Part shown: in pieces, positions 52,218-63,187 of the stretch
Layout: every line of letters starts with the position of its first letter
Position numbering within the stretch: the first letter of the stretch is position 1
NCBI RefSeq assembly: GCF_017114995.1
Contig: NZ_JABXKL010000060.1
Coordinates: 62,001-126,000 of the forward strand
Origin: Nostoc sp. NMS9
Lineage (GTDB): Bacteria > Cyanobacteriota > Cyanobacteriia > Cyanobacteriales > Nostocaceae
Length of the DNA stretch: 64,000 nt
Direction of reading: 5' to 3'
Program-made: the position numbers and the translations under genes
The notes under the pieces: generated by a model
What the model saw: the letters and a program-made list of their open reading frames with translations, nothing else
What the model was told of the DNA's origin: nothing
Database searches by the model: none

Positions 52218-53087
52218 TTATTCAATTTGTTGGTTTAACCAAGCTTCTAAATCAGAAATAGCTGAGAAGTCTAACAAAGCCTCTCCTAAGTCCTCCAATT
52301 GTTCAATAGATAATCCTTGAACTCGCTCAATAGTAGATGAATCAATCTCACCAAAACGGCGATTCAATTGACGTACAATTAAACGTTGTTCGCCTTGTTG
52401 TACAGCTTGTTTCCGGTCTTGTTGATAAAGTGGTTTTAATCGCATAATTAACTCCCGATCATCTTCTTCTGAATTTTGATTAACTTGCAAGTTTTGCCGC
52501 AAGTTATAAAGTAATTCTAGCGTTGCTCTGCGAAATGGATGATTTGATGATAGTGCTTCTAATTCATCTATTGCTTGTTTTTGTACTGTTCCTCGACCGA
52601 GAATTCTTAACCACAGAGTTTCTTCGGTGCGCGGTAACTGGTGAATTGCAACGATCGCAGTCCGCAAATACTCTGCAATAAAATGTACTCCAGGTAGCCA
52701 ATCTACCTTTTGAGTAGCACCGAATCCTAACAGCAGTGCTGTAGACGCGGTTGGAGTGAGTATCCATAATTTGGGAAGTTCTAATTCTGGAATGGAAGTT
52801 TTATTTCGATTTGCTTGACGTTGTAATCCACCCCTTACTTCTAATAATTTTAACAGACAATCACAAATTTCTTCTTTTGATGCAGCGTTGCGGAATGGTT
52901 CAAAAATGGCTGCTGTAGCAGCAAATCTTCCTAATAATCCTAGTGTTTCTAAATTCGTGCTTTGTTTTGTTAAAGGAGAAAATAAAACATCGATTTCTCG
53001 AACTTCTCCCGCCACACGACTAGAACCTTGCACTTCTCCATAAGGTTTTAGTAATTCTTCCAAATAGTATGAGAGCAAATTGATCAT
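52218..53087 (-). CDS. Rpn/YhgA-type nuclease-like protein with DUF4351 tail
   Basis: This 289-residue protein is of the cyanobacterial family related to recombination-promoting (PD-(D/E)xK) nucleases. The N-terminus has EVREIDVLFSP, a possible nuclease-core strand. The C-terminal ~60 residues (RLIVRQLNRRFGEIDSSTIE, then LSIEQLEDLGEALLDF and LEAWL) match the DUF4351 helical tail. These genes are multicopy in Nostoc. No partner is evident. Activity is not assured because the usual N-terminal catalytic Glu/Lys motifs are not clear. Confidence 0.7.
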   Translation of the reverse strand: MINLLSYYLEELLKPYGEVQGSSRVAGEVREIDVLFSPLTKQSTNLETLGLLGRFAATAAIFEPFRNAASKEEICDCLLKLLEVRGGLQRQANRNKTSIPELELPKLWILTPTASTALLLGFGATQKVDWLPGVHFIAEYLRTAIVAIHQLPRTEETLWLRILGRGTVQKQAIDELEALSSNHPFRRATLELLYNLRQNLQVNQNSEEDDRELIMRLKPLYQQDRKQAVQQGEQRLIVRQLNRRFGEIDSSTIERVQGLSIEQLEDLGEALLDFSAISDLEAWLNQQIE

Positions 53088-53178
53088 GGATAAATCTAGT
53101 CATTCAACCAAAAAAGTTTATTTAGCTAACGAATTGGCGATCACCCCAGTAACTTTTACCAGATGTATAATTTGTAAT

Positions 53179-53754
53179 TTATCTGAAACCTCTTTCCATA
53201 AGCATTTGAGGTTCGACATTCTCAACGTTAGCGATCGCTTCTAACTGATAAATCCCAGCGATCGCATCAACAATATTACCTGATTGGGCACGTAACCAAG
53301 CGGTATGAGGCGCATAAGAAAGGCTTTGTGCAACTTTGTAACCCGCTCGATTAATTGCCTCGTGCTGCGACTCTACATCAACGCCTTCAGCAAAGCGGAT
53401 AAAAACCAGTCCAGTTGGTACTGCTATAGAACCATTGGATTCTAGTGTATAAACCGGACTCAATATACCCTGTTCTGATTGATTGGGTTCGCCTGAAAAA
53501 ACTGCGATTGCACCGTCATTAAGTCGTAAAATTGCTCCTGTTGCCACAGTGCCGGGTTGATTGTAATGTACTGCATAGTACCCAGGTTTACGAGTGTAGG
53601 ATAGAGCAGTGCGTAGGCGTAGCGCGTCGTAGGCATTGCTACCAACGCGAATTTGTTCAGGATACTCAGAAAAGTAGTCTTTTTGAAATCTCACTTCACC
53701 AATCAGGGGTAGAGAGTACACCTGTAGAAAATACTCAACCGGAAAATAAAACAT
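53179..53754 (-). CDS. Stand-alone subtilase propeptide-like protein
   Basis: The 191 residues align with the N-terminal pro-region of the divergent subtilase. LVFIRFAEGVDVESQHEAI here parallels LFVKFDSEEESRVCQEVL there, followed in both by a tyrosine-containing hairpin and an ELxxxENVEP-like end. It stops where the catalytic domain would begin. It could be a trans-acting inhibitor or folding helper of the protease, or a truncated paralogue. Codons for NAYDALRLRTAL come from an inserted dispersed repeat (53605-53640). The gap to the subtilase start is 428 bp. Confidence 0.65.
   Translation of the reverse strand: MFYFPVEYFLQVYSLPLIGEVRFQKDYFSEYPEQIRVGSNAYDALRLRTALSYTRKPGYYAVHYNQPGTVATGAILRLNDGAIAVFSGEPNQSEQGILSPVYTLESNGSIAVPTGLVFIRFAEGVDVESQHEAINRAGYKVAQSLSYAPHTAWLRAQSGNIVDAIAGIYQLEAIANVENVEPQMLMERGFR
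53605..53640. repeat. Dispersed repeat inserted within the propeptide-like gene
   Basis: GCAGTGCGTAGGCGTAGCG with a CGTAGGCATTGC end is a common Nostoc repeat type. It keeps the frame. Confidence 0.65.
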
Positions 53755-54182
53755 CTTTCTTAAGTTCTAATGATGTTATAGCGTTTTTCAGTGGTATGGA
53801 ATACATTCTTTTCATCGTGATTCACAGTTATACGCCCCTACTGATAGTGAAGATTCTTAAAACAACCTGATTTTGAATCCTCTCTTTTCTGGAAAGACTA
53901 ATCGAAGGTTTGTATGAACTTAGATAGATTAAATTCTGTATCGTAATACACATATAACACATGAAATCAGAAGCATCCATAAAGTAAACGTAAGCCTACA
54001 ATGCGTGCAGCAAGCTTTAAAAATAAGGCATAATACGGTTTCCCAATCCTCTTATGAGTGCTGAGTGGGGAATCCTAACTTCTTTACTCAGGACTGGGAA
54101 CTATTATGCCCAATGCCCAATTCCCCATGCCCCATCCTCAATGCCCCATACCCAATTTTCAAAACATTTAGGAGATTAAACA
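53755..54182. promoter_or_regulatory. Divergent promoter region of the protease pair
   Basis: These 428 bp carry no gene. An STRR-like array of CCCAATG/CCCCATG heptamers lies at 54107-54156, and AGGAG precedes the subtilase ATG. It should hold promoters for both genes. Confidence 0.5.
54107..54156. repeat. Heptanucleotide STRR-like array
   Basis: Imperfect GCCCAAT/GCCCCAT/TCCTCAAT units, the same family as at 23254-23297. Confidence 0.8.
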
Positions 54183-56171
54183 ATGGTTCAGGTTCGCTAT
54201 GGTGGACAGAACGGCCAACAGTATGAATTTGCTATCAGTAACGAACACGTTGTAGTGCGTACTGAAAGCCGTAGCACTCTTGTTGGTGCGAGATCGTTTG
54301 AAGTCGCACCTGTATCACCCATAGCTCGTAGTATCCTCAATCAATTTGAGTTAACAACACGGTTTCGGCAAGCGGGTGTAGAAATTTTGCAAGCGAAAGT
54401 TCCGAATCAGGGTGTTGCTTTGCGCGATCGCGCTCGTGAAATTCTCAACAATGAGTCTGAAGTCCAATTTGCCGGACGTGTCCTCATCGATCCAGTATCC
54501 CAACAACCTGTGGTCTACACTGAAAACCTTTTTGTTAAATTTGATAGCGAAGAAGAGTCAAGGGTCTGCCAAGAAGTTTTAAAACGTTACAACTTAACAA
54601 TTAAACGCCAACTTGAATACGCACGAAATGCTTATTTTGTCAGTGCGCCTACAAATACTGGTATAGCCGTCTTTGACATCGCCGAGAGACTTCTAAATGA
54701 GGAATCAGTTGAACTGTGCCATCCTGAATTAGCGCGTGAGTCACGCCAACGTCAGGTTTTCCCGCAGCAGTGGCACTTAAAGCAAACAACAATTAACGGT
54801 AAAATAATTAATGCCCATGCCAACGTTGAAGCAGCTTGGAAGTTGAGCAATGGCACAGGGATGATTATTGCAATTATCGACGATGGTGTGGATCTGGATC
54901 ATGAAGAGTTCCGTTCCTCTGGCAAGATTGTTGCTCCGCGTGATGTCACACGTAAAACGAACAATCCCAGACCGGGAAATGATAATAACCACGGTACATC
55001 TTGTGCAGGAGTAGCTTGTGCAAACGGTAACTTTGGGGCATCTGGTGTAGCACCGGGTGCAAAACTCATGCCGATTCGTTTAGCTTCAGCGTTGGGGTCG
55101 CAGGATGAAGCAGATGCTTTTATTTGGGCGGCTCAAAATGGTGCTGATGTCATTTCTTGCAGCTGGGGCCCAGCCGACGGTACTTGGTTTGAGCCAGACG
55201 ATCCCGCACACAAGCAAAAAGTACCTTTGCCTGATTCCACACGACTTGCTATAGATTTTGCAATCAATAAAGGACGAAATGGCAAGGGCTGTGTAATTTT
55301 ATTTGCAGCTGGCAATGGTAACGAAAGCGTCGATAATGACGGCTACGCTAGCTATCAAAAGGTGATTGCAGTGGCAGCTTGTAACGACTACGGCACGAGA
55401 AGCGCTTACAGTGACTTTGGTCAAGCGGTCTGGTGTGCCTTCCCCAGCAACAATGGTGACAATTCTCAAACCACTGGAATTTGGACAACCGATCGCTCTG
55501 GTGTACTTGGTTATAATTCGGGTAATCGAAATCTGGGTGAGGCTTTAGGCAACTATACGAACGAATTTGGCGGAACTTCTAGTTCCTGTCCAGGTGCAGC
55601 AGGTGTCGCAGCCTTGATTCTTGCCAGAAACCCAAATCTGCGTTGGGATGAAGTGCGAGACATTATTAAACGCTCCTGTGATCGCATTGATTCATCTGGA
55701 GGTAAATATGATGCCAATGGTCGCAGCCCCTTTTACGGTTACGGTCGAATCAATGCTCTCAAAGCCGTAGAATTGGCCAAGCCTGCTCAAACATCGCCCA
55801 TTAGTATTTTTCAGGCAGTGCAAGATATCCCAATTAACGACTTGCAAACATCAACATTGTCGTTGGCGATCGCTAATACCACCCTCCTAAAATCCATCAA
55901 AGTTAATGTAGATATCGAGCATACTTATATTGGGGATCTTGTCGTTACTCTCCTTCCCCCGGTGCAAATAGGCATACTTCCCATAAATCTGCACGATCGC
56001 CAGGGTGGAGCTACAGATAATATTAAAACAACTTATGACGAGGTAAACACCCCTCAACTTGCTGCCTTTAAAGGTAAAAGTCCCCAAGGAACTTGGACTC
56101 TGGAAGTTGCAGATAAAGCTAACGGAGATACAGGAAAGATTCGCAGCTTGACCATTGAAATCGGATTTTAA
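54183..56171 (+). CDS. Subtilisin-like serine protease with P domain (PrcA-like)
   Basis: The 662 residues hold an N-terminal pro-region (1-195), an S8 catalytic domain (about 205-530) and a C-terminal proprotein-convertase P domain (about 540-662). The triad is visible: Asp in IIAIIDDGVDLDHEEF, His in NNHGTSCAGVA and Ser in GGTSSSCPGAAG. The oxyanion Asn is in LFAAGNGNES. It resembles the calcium-dependent PrcA protease of Anabaena. No classical signal peptide is present. The divergent gene encodes a pro-region-like protein. AGGAG lies 9 bp before the ATG. Confidence 0.9.
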   Translation: MVQVRYGGQNGQQYEFAISNEHVVVRTESRSTLVGARSFEVAPVSPIARSILNQFELTTRFRQAGVEILQAKVPNQGVALRDRAREILNNESEVQFAGRVLIDPVSQQPVVYTENLFVKFDSEEESRVCQEVLKRYNLTIKRQLEYARNAYFVSAPTNTGIAVFDIAERLLNEESVELCHPELARESRQRQVFPQQWHLKQTTINGKIINAHANVEAAWKLSNGTGMIIAIIDDGVDLDHEEFRSSGKIVAPRDVTRKTNNPRPGNDNNHGTSCAGVACANGNFGASGVAPGAKLMPIRLASALGSQDEADAFIWAAQNGADVISCSWGPADGTWFEPDDPAHKQKVPLPDSTRLAIDFAINKGRNGKGCVILFAAGNGNESVDNDGYASYQKVIAVAACNDYGTRSAYSDFGQAVWCAFPSNNGDNSQTTGIWTTDRSGVLGYNSGNRNLGEALGNYTNEFGGTSSSCPGAAGVAALILARNPNLRWDEVRDIIKRSCDRIDSSGGKYDANGRSPFYGYGRINALKAVELAKPAQTSPISIFQAVQDIPINDLQTSTLSLAIANTTLLKSIKVNVDIEHTYIGDLVVTLLPPVQIGILPINLHDRQGGATDNIKTTYDEVNTPQLAAFKGKSPQGTWTLEVADKANGDTGKIRSLTIEIGF

Positions 56172-56241
56172 ACAGGAGGGAAGGGTTTTTGGGTTTCTGC
56201 ATAGATTCGGGAATCATAACTAATTAGCCAGACTTGATCTT

Positions 56242-56364
56242 ATATCATGTCCGGTTAAAGACTTATCATTAAGACCGCTCCAGGGGCAGAGGTGCAGAGG
56301 GGATGGGTTTTTGGGCTTTCTGCATAGAGAAAGGGAATTATAACTAATTAGCCGGACATGATAT
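56242..56364. mobile_element. 123-bp MITE, reverse copy
   Basis: It is base-for-base the reverse complement of 34973-35095, with 13-bp terminal inverted repeats ATATCATGTCCGG and CCGGACATGATAT. A degenerate partial copy lies directly to its left. Confidence 0.9.
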
Positions 56365-56396
56365 TATCCCCCTTAATCCCCCCTTATAAAGGAAAG

Positions 56397-56563
56397 GCTA
56401 CGGTGTACACACAAGTCTTGAAATCCCACTTAAAACTTGGTTTCGTTGCCCTAGCCCTAAAATAAGGGGGAGAAATTGAGTTTCCAGTTGCCCAAAAGTG
56501 GGGTATTTATGGGGCTAAAAGGCTTGAAACCCTTGCGGACTATACTTCTGTGTACACCGTAGC
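56397..56563. mobile_element. 167-bp MITE with GTGTACAC ends, nested in another repeat
   Basis: GCTACGGTGTACACACAAG and CTTCTGTGTACACCGTAGC are inverted repeats with one mismatch. TTATAAAGG flanks both sides (56384-56392 and 56564-56572), which fits a target-site duplication. Confidence 0.7.
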
Positions 56564-56699
56564 TTATAAAGGGGGGAAACAAGAAATTTAGTTCCCTCGC
56601 CGTATGTATTGGGGAGGGCTAGGGTGGGGTATTTTTAATGCTCTGTTAAATAACCACATATTACTGAGCAAAAATCAAAATATTCTTCCCTGTAGGAAC

Positions 56700-56923
56700 T
56701 TCCGTCTTCACGTTTCCGTGTTCCGCGCAGTCTGTAGCAGCTTCCGCCTTGACGTTTCCGTGTTCCGCGCAGCCTGTAGCAGCTTCCGCCTTGACGTTTC
56801 CGTGTTCCGCGCAGTCTGTAGCAGCTTCCGCCTTGACGTTTCCGTGTTCCGCGCAGTCTGTAGCAGCTTCCGCCTTGACGTTTCCGTGTTCCGCGCAGCC
56901 TGTAGCAGCTTCCGCCTTGACGT
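56700..56923. repeat. 42-bp tandem repeat array (five units plus a partial)
   Basis: TTCCGCCTTGACGTTTCCG starts at about 56700 (variant), 56742, 56784, 56826, 56868 and 56910, an exact 42-bp period. Units alternate CAGTCTG and CAGCCTG. Both strands stay open through the array; the minus frame reads a 14-residue SRRKLLQAARNTET repeat. There are no unique spacers, so it is not CRISPR. Confidence 0.92.
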
Positions 56924-57208
56924 TATCAGAAACAGACTTGTGTTACAGCATCTTCCCTTAAATAGAACAGGCTTTTGAGGTACAGCACTGCTGTGCCTCG
57001 ACAATAAATATGGTTTCAATTGGCAAAAAATGTTGTAGGGGATTTAAATTTAAAGTGCATCGCAAAACCTAACCTTATATTTTAAGAAAAGCAAAACCAT
57101 TTTGTCTCATTCCCAGTCTGAGAATGGGAATGAGGTTTTAAAAGAGTTTTAACTTATAGTTGATACCAATTACAGCAGTTTTTTGACTTTTGCAAGAGGT
57201 CTAGTCTA

Positions 57209-58680
<1,472 letters not shown>

Positions 58681-58832
58681 TGGATGTAGTGTAGCACCTT
58701 GGGTATATCTGGGAGCAAAGGTGTTAAAAATTTATGAGGTGAGGGTGATGTTAAGCGGTTTTTTGGAGTCTGGCGATCGCTAAGATTTATGGCTATTGGC
58801 GTGCAAACATCTTGTGGTTTACTGCTAAAGCT

Positions 58833-59825
58833 TTAGGCGCGAATTTCATTTGCACAAGGACGACCCTGTTCAATATCGGTAATATTAGCAAAAGTGGTTT
58901 CTGCAATATTGTAGAGAGCTTCTGCTGTAAAAAAGGCTTGATGTCCGGTAATGAGTACATTGGGGAACGTTGTCAGACGCTGGAAAATATCATCTTGAAT
59001 AATTTCGCCAGACAAATCCTCAAAAAACAATTCTGATTCTTGTTCGTAGACATCTACACCAAGATAGCCAATTTTACCAGACTTCAATCCCTCAATTACA
59101 GCTTGGGTATCAATCAGCGCTCCTCGGCTAGTATTAATTAGCATCACACCTGGCTTAATCTTTTCTATAGCCTCAGTGTTAATTAAGTGATGTGTTTCGA
59201 GAGTCAGGGGGCAATGCAGGGAGATAATATCGGAGTTGGCAAATAGCTCAGGTAGTTCTACATACTTTCCACCTAGCGCCTCCAATTCGGGATTGCGATA
59301 AACGTCATAGGCGAGTAAGTGACAGCCAAACCCCTTCATAATTTGTCCTAAAATCAGACCGATTTTGCCGGTACCGACAATCCCCACTGTGCGCTCATGC
59401 AAATTAAATCCCAACAGTCCATCTAAAGAAAAATTGCCTTCTCGGACACGGTTATAGGCACGATGAATTTTGCGATTTAAGCTCAAAATCAATCCTACGG
59501 CATGTTCTGCTACCCCATAAGGTGAATAGGCGGGAACACGCACAACGGTAATTCCTAAGTCTGCTGCGGCTTGTAAGTCTACATTGTTAAACCCTGCACA
59601 GCGAAGGACAACCAGACGAGTTCCCCCTGAGGCGAGAATCTCTAAAGTTTGGGCATCAACCTGGTCATGCACAAATACGCAAACCGCCGGAAATTCGGCA
59701 GCAAGGATAGCCGTATCCCGATTTAAACGGGGTTCAAAAAACACTAATTCGTGTTGAATGGGAGAATTTGCAGCTGACAAAAACTGCCGATCGTAGGCTT
59801 TTGTACTGAAAACTGCTACTTTCAT
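58833..59825 (-). CDS. ldhA: D-lactate dehydrogenase (2-hydroxyacid dehydrogenase family)
   Basis: This 330-residue NAD enzyme reduces pyruvate to D-lactate. The Rossmann motif is [15 protein letters not shown] near residue 147. Substrate and catalytic residues lie in [12 protein letters not shown] (Arg region), the [14 protein letters not shown] strand and the [11 protein letters not shown]is. The VYEQES and FFED segments are typical of the LdhA branch and differ from phosphoglycerate dehydrogenases. It is a single-gene unit upstream of thiC on the same strand, 250 bp away. Confidence 0.9.
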   Translation of the reverse strand: MKVAVFSTKAYDRQFLSAANSPIQHELVFFEPRLNRDTAILAAEFPAVCVFVHDQVDAQTLEILASGGTRLVVLRCAGFNNVDLQAAADLGITVVRVPAYSPYGVAEHAVGLILSLNRKIHRAYNRVREGNFSLDGLLGFNLHERTVGIVGTGKIGLILGQIMKGFGCHLLAYDVYRNPELEALGGKYVELPELFANSDIISLHCPLTLETHHLINTEAIEKIKPGVMLINTSRGALIDTQAVIEGLKSGKIGYLGVDVYEQESELFFEDLSGEIIQDDIFQRLTTFPNVLITGHQAFFTAEALYNIAETTFANITDIEQGRPCANEIRA

Positions 59826-60002
59826 GCAAAACCTCAGACTTTATGTATGCTGCACGGTGTTCGAGTAGATAATACCTTGACGTTTAGAAAAGCGATGTCT
59901 ACAACGAGCGTAGCTGCGGCATTTTTGAATATTTTTTAATTGGTACTCTGGCAATGGCACTTAAATAAGCGATCGCACTCCAGCAATCTCCATAAAAAGC
60001 TT

Positions 60003-60875
60003 TTAACGACCAGGTATGATGGGGCGATCGCCTTTCTGAAACCTGACCCATGATTGTTGTAAAGCAGCAGGAGCAGGATTCTTAGCATCATAAACAACAA
60101 TCACATTAGTTAGTGGGCGTCCGGCGGGGACTAAAATTTTACCATTAGCAGCAAAGGCTTTCGATGCACCACCATCTAAATTCATTGCTTCGTGACAGCC
60201 AATTGCTTTCATTGCTTGCGCTTCTTGCTGTAAAGTTAATCCACTATCGAAATTAATCAAAAATAGCTTTTTACCATCAGCAGGAAATCCGATCGCAGTT
60301 CGTGCGCCAGTACCTAAAACACCAGGATCTTTAAATCCTTCAACATCCGGCTTCAGCCAAATTTGTCCCTGTCTCAATAATCGAGGCCCGCAGGTGATAG
60401 ACAACCAATGTTGATTCCATTCCGGTTTACCATCAACCCGTGCTGTCATCATTTCCGGTTTATTGCCAGCTCGCAACCCCAAAGTAGTGCCAAAATTTTC
60501 CCACTGGCTGTATTTGATAAATCTTCCTGCCGCTACCATGTTACCCATCACTGTTTTCTGGCTATTCTTGGCAAAAAAAGTACCATTAGCAACGACAGCG
60601 GCGCGATGACGAGCCACTAGGTTATTAAATTCTTCATCACCACTAGTTTTTTGATTAGTATTAGCCAAAGTTGCATTATTTGCTAAACCAATAGTAATGA
60701 AGGTGTTGGGGTCAGTGAGGTCAATAATAGTTTGATAAAAAGAGAAACCATTTACCTTACCCCTTTTCACTTGTACAGTTTGAGCGGTTGCGGGGAGTGC
60801 CAATGTTAATCCTTGTGCCAAGACAGCACCTCCTAAAAACAAGAAAGACCGTCGGCAGATTTTAGAACTTGGCAT
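60003..60875 (-). CDS. Exported phosphodiester glycosidase-family protein (NAGPA domain)
   Basis: The ~290 residues start with a probable Tat signal peptide ([16 protein letters not shown]), cleaved near ATAQT. The body is a NAGPA-type domain with [35 protein letters not shown] and the signature [13 protein letters not shown]. In the human enzyme this fold uncovers mannose-6-phosphate; in bacteria the substrate is usually unknown, probably envelope glycan. I chose ATG 60875 over TTG 60881. It is divergent from the pseudouridine synthase gene, with 39 bp between the starts. Confidence 0.85.
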   Translation of the reverse strand: MPSSKICRRSFLFLGGAVLAQGLTLALPATAQTVQVKRGKVNGFSFYQTIIDLTDPNTFITIGLANNATLANTNQKTSGDEEFNNLVARHRAAVVANGTFFAKNSQKTVMGNMVAAGRFIKYSQWENFGTTLGLRAGNKPEMMTARVDGKPEWNQHWLSITCGPRLLRQGQIWLKPDVEGFKDPGVLGTGARTAIGFPADGKKLFLINFDSGLTLQQEAQAMKAIGCHEAMNLDGGASKAFAANGKILVPAGRPLTNVIVVYDAKNPAPAALQQSWVRFQKGDRPIIPGR

Positions 60876-60914
60876 AATCAACTCTTGACTATATTGTTTT
60901 TATTAGGATGCCCA

Positions 60915-61523
60915 ATGCCCAATCGTTATCGATATATTATTTTTTACAAACCCTATGGCGTTCTTAGCCAGTTTACAAAAGATGCCCCCACACATAGCAC
61001 CCTAAAAGATTATATTGATGTGTCTGATGTGTATCCTGTGGGACGCTTAGACTGGGATAGTGAAGGATTGCTGCTGTTAACGAACGATGGACAATTGCAA
61101 CATCGCCTCGCCCATCCGCGTTTTGGTCATAAACGTACTTACTGGGTACAGGTAGAGCGAATTCCAGATGCAGAAGCTATCAAAAGGTTGCAAACAGGTG
61201 TAGAAATTCAAGATTACCGCACTCAACCAGCAGAAGTTAAGGTATTACCAGAAGAACCACAGTTACCTGAACGCACCCCACCGATTAGATTTCGCAAAAA
61301 TGTACCGACAGCTTGGCTGGAAATGACTTTGACAGAGGGAAAAAACCGCCAAGTACGGCGCATGACTGCGGCTGTCGGGTTTCCGACTTTGCGACTGGTC
61401 AGAGTCAGCATAGCTCATCTACAATTAGATGACTTACAATTGGGTCAATGGCGCGACCTTACCGCTTCTGAACTCCATAATTTTAGTAAATTGAAAAGTT
61501 TTCCGCCAAAAGCCGCCCCATAA
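60915..61523 (+). CDS. rRNA pseudouridine synthase (RsuA/RluE family)
   Basis: The ~202 residues make a short RsuA-family enzyme without an S4 domain, closest to RluE, which modifies 23S rRNA. The catalytic Asp lies in [20 protein letters not shown]. The family motifs [11 protein letters not shown], the KTYWVQVE-like [10 protein letters not shown] and [13 protein letters not shown] are intact. I chose ATG 60915, with AGGA upstream, over TTG 60885. GCCCAAT-type heptamers overlap the start region. Confidence 0.9.
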   Translation: MPNRYRYIIFYKPYGVLSQFTKDAPTHSTLKDYIDVSDVYPVGRLDWDSEGLLLLTNDGQLQHRLAHPRFGHKRTYWVQVERIPDAEAIKRLQTGVEIQDYRTQPAEVKVLPEEPQLPERTPPIRFRKNVPTAWLEMTLTEGKNRQVRRMTAAVGFPTLRLVRVSIAHLQLDDLQLGQWRDLTASELHNFSKLKSFPPKAAP

Positions 61524-61585
61524 TAGGAAGTTGACTTGTCATAAAATAGTCAAGCGATCACTAATAATTCCAAAGACTCAATACG

Positions 61586-63187
61586 CTAGGGATTTCCAAA
61601 ACTACTGAATTTCTTTATACTGCGAATTACCAGCCAAGCTCCTCCAGAAGATATCAATAATAAGGGTGTTAACCAATCACCCCAACGCACATATAAAGTC
61701 TGTGTCTGTCGCCGATAAATTGTTTCAGCATGAGTTTCGTAGGTATTATATCCAGACATCCATAAGGTTCTGCCATGAGGATCTACAAAGGCTGAATATC
61801 CGGTATTAGTTGCCCGTGCTGACCAGCGATCGGTTTCAATAGCCCTCATGATATCTTGTGCATGATGCTGGAATGGCATGGATGCAGTGTAATGGGCATC
61901 GTTAGAAGAACTGAGAATAAATTGCCCACCCGCCGCGGCTTGACGGCGAAATTGTTCAGGAAAAGCAGATTCATAACATATACTAGCGATCGCCCGACCA
62001 AAAGGAGTGTCAAATAGCTGATTTGCTGAACCAGCAACCTGGTGTGCATCCAAAGGCGACAAGCGCTGAACTATTTTCCCTAAAATTCCTTCAAAGGGAA
62101 TATATTCTCCCAAAGGTACTAGTTTGGACTTATCGTAGCGGCTGACAATTTCACCTTTATTGTTGAAAGTAAACAAGCTAATTGTATAACTATCTCCCCG
62201 TTCGCCAAAAGCCCCAATCCAAGCAACTACGCCTTTTTCCTTCACGGCTGCGACTAAGGCCGTTTCCAGCAAATTACGCTGGAAAATAGGTAAGGCTCCT
62301 TCTGGGGTCAGGACTGCATCTACACCTTGGTCTGCTAAAGTTAGATATCCATTGGTGTAATTTTCTTGAGCGCGACGAAACCCTTCGGAACTTCGTAAAA
62401 GTCGGTTCGGGATATTACCCTGAACAATCCCCACTTTTAAAGCCGCTTCTGGGGGTTGAGCAATGGGACGGCTATATAAGATAAAACCAATAAGGTGTAG
62501 GGTAATTAATAGTCCTGTAGCGGTAGCTAAGTATTTATTAACGAACCGCAGAGGCACAGAGGACATCTTGATATCTTGTCGCTTTATATACGCTTCAGCA
62601 ATTAACCCATTAATAGCAACGATCGCTGCTGTCACAGTATTAGGCCCAGACAGTTGACCCAGATGTACAATTACAAGATTATGCGGACTTTGTGTGTAAG
62701 CAAGGGAACTCCACCACAAAGGCCCAGCACTCCACAAACTTTCTAAACCGCACCAAACGGCTGTACCAATTAGTATACGTAGCCACGGTTTTTGTCCGGC
62801 TAGGCGAACCATAACAGCCGCCCAAATAGCAAGAAATACCCCTCCTAAGATGCTGATAAATCCCCAACAAAAAAGGGTGATTGCCAAACTTGGCAACCAC
62901 GGAACGCCTAACCAAGTCATGGGATGAATTCCCGTAATCCAAGATAGGGCGACACCGTGATAACCGATACCCCAGAGGAAAGCAGGGAGAAATTCGTTTT
63001 TGCCTTTGGCTGAGGTGACAATTAGCACCCATAAGGGGACTATGGCAATCCAAGCCAATAACCATGCACCTACAGGGGCAACGGTTAGCCCCATTAAAGT
63101 GCCGCTAGCGAATGCAATTAAATAAGGGAGTAAGGCGGTTAACCTCTCCCTCTGCTTTTTATTCTGCTTCTTCTGCATCGCCAGCAT
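61586..63187 (-). CDS. lnt: Apolipoprotein N-acyltransferase
   Basis: This 533-residue inner-membrane enzyme adds the third acyl chain to lipoproteins. Six or seven membrane helices lie in about residues 20-225, then a nitrilase-fold domain (about 245-490) with the Glu in VLTPEGALPIF, a Lys in YDKSKLVPLGEYIPFE and the Cys in AIASICYESAFPE. A last helix closes the protein. The start overlaps the end of gyrA by about 29 bp (or 20 if ATG 63178 is used), so the two are translationally linked. Confidence 0.92.
   Translation of the reverse strand: MLAMQKKQNKKQRERLTALLPYLIAFASGTLMGLTVAPVGAWLLAWIAIVPLWVLIVTSAKGKNEFLPAFLWGIGYHGVALSWITGIHPMTWLGVPWLPSLAITLFCWGFISILGGVFLAIWAAVMVRLAGQKPWLRILIGTAVWCGLESLWSAGPLWWSSLAYTQSPHNLVIVHLGQLSGPNTVTAAIVAINGLIAEAYIKRQDIKMSSVPLRFVNKYLATATGLLITLHLIGFILYSRPIAQPPEAALKVGIVQGNIPNRLLRSSEGFRRAQENYTNGYLTLADQGVDAVLTPEGALPIFQRNLLETALVAAVKEKGVVAWIGAFGERGDSYTISLFTFNNKGEIVSRYDKSKLVPLGEYIPFEGILGKIVQRLSPLDAHQVAGSANQLFDTPFGRAIASICYESAFPEQFRRQAAAGGQFILSSSNDAHYTASMPFQHHAQDIMRAIETDRWSARATNTGYSAFVDPHGRTLWMSGYNTYETHAETIYRRQTQTLYVRWGDWLTPLLLISSGGAWLVIRSIKKFSSFGNP

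Larger units (their letters stand above)
56172..57208. other. 1-kb intergenic region filled with repeats and mobile elements
   Basis: From left to right it holds a degenerate MITE end (about 56183-56238), the second 123-bp MITE (56242-56364), a GTGTACAC-ended MITE nested in a C/G-rich repeat (56365-56640), and a 42-bp tandem array (56700-56923). A GCATTCCC-type palindrome follows (57100-57135). Short ORFs in both strands are repeat products. Confidence 0.7.

Noticed and set aside
56700-56923. Possible CRISPR array
   Set aside because: Units are contiguous with no unique spacers, and no cas genes are present in the window.
56604-57019. ORFs of 124 and 103 residues over the second 42-bp array
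   Set aside because: They arise from stop-free tandem repeats on both strands and have no independent coding support.
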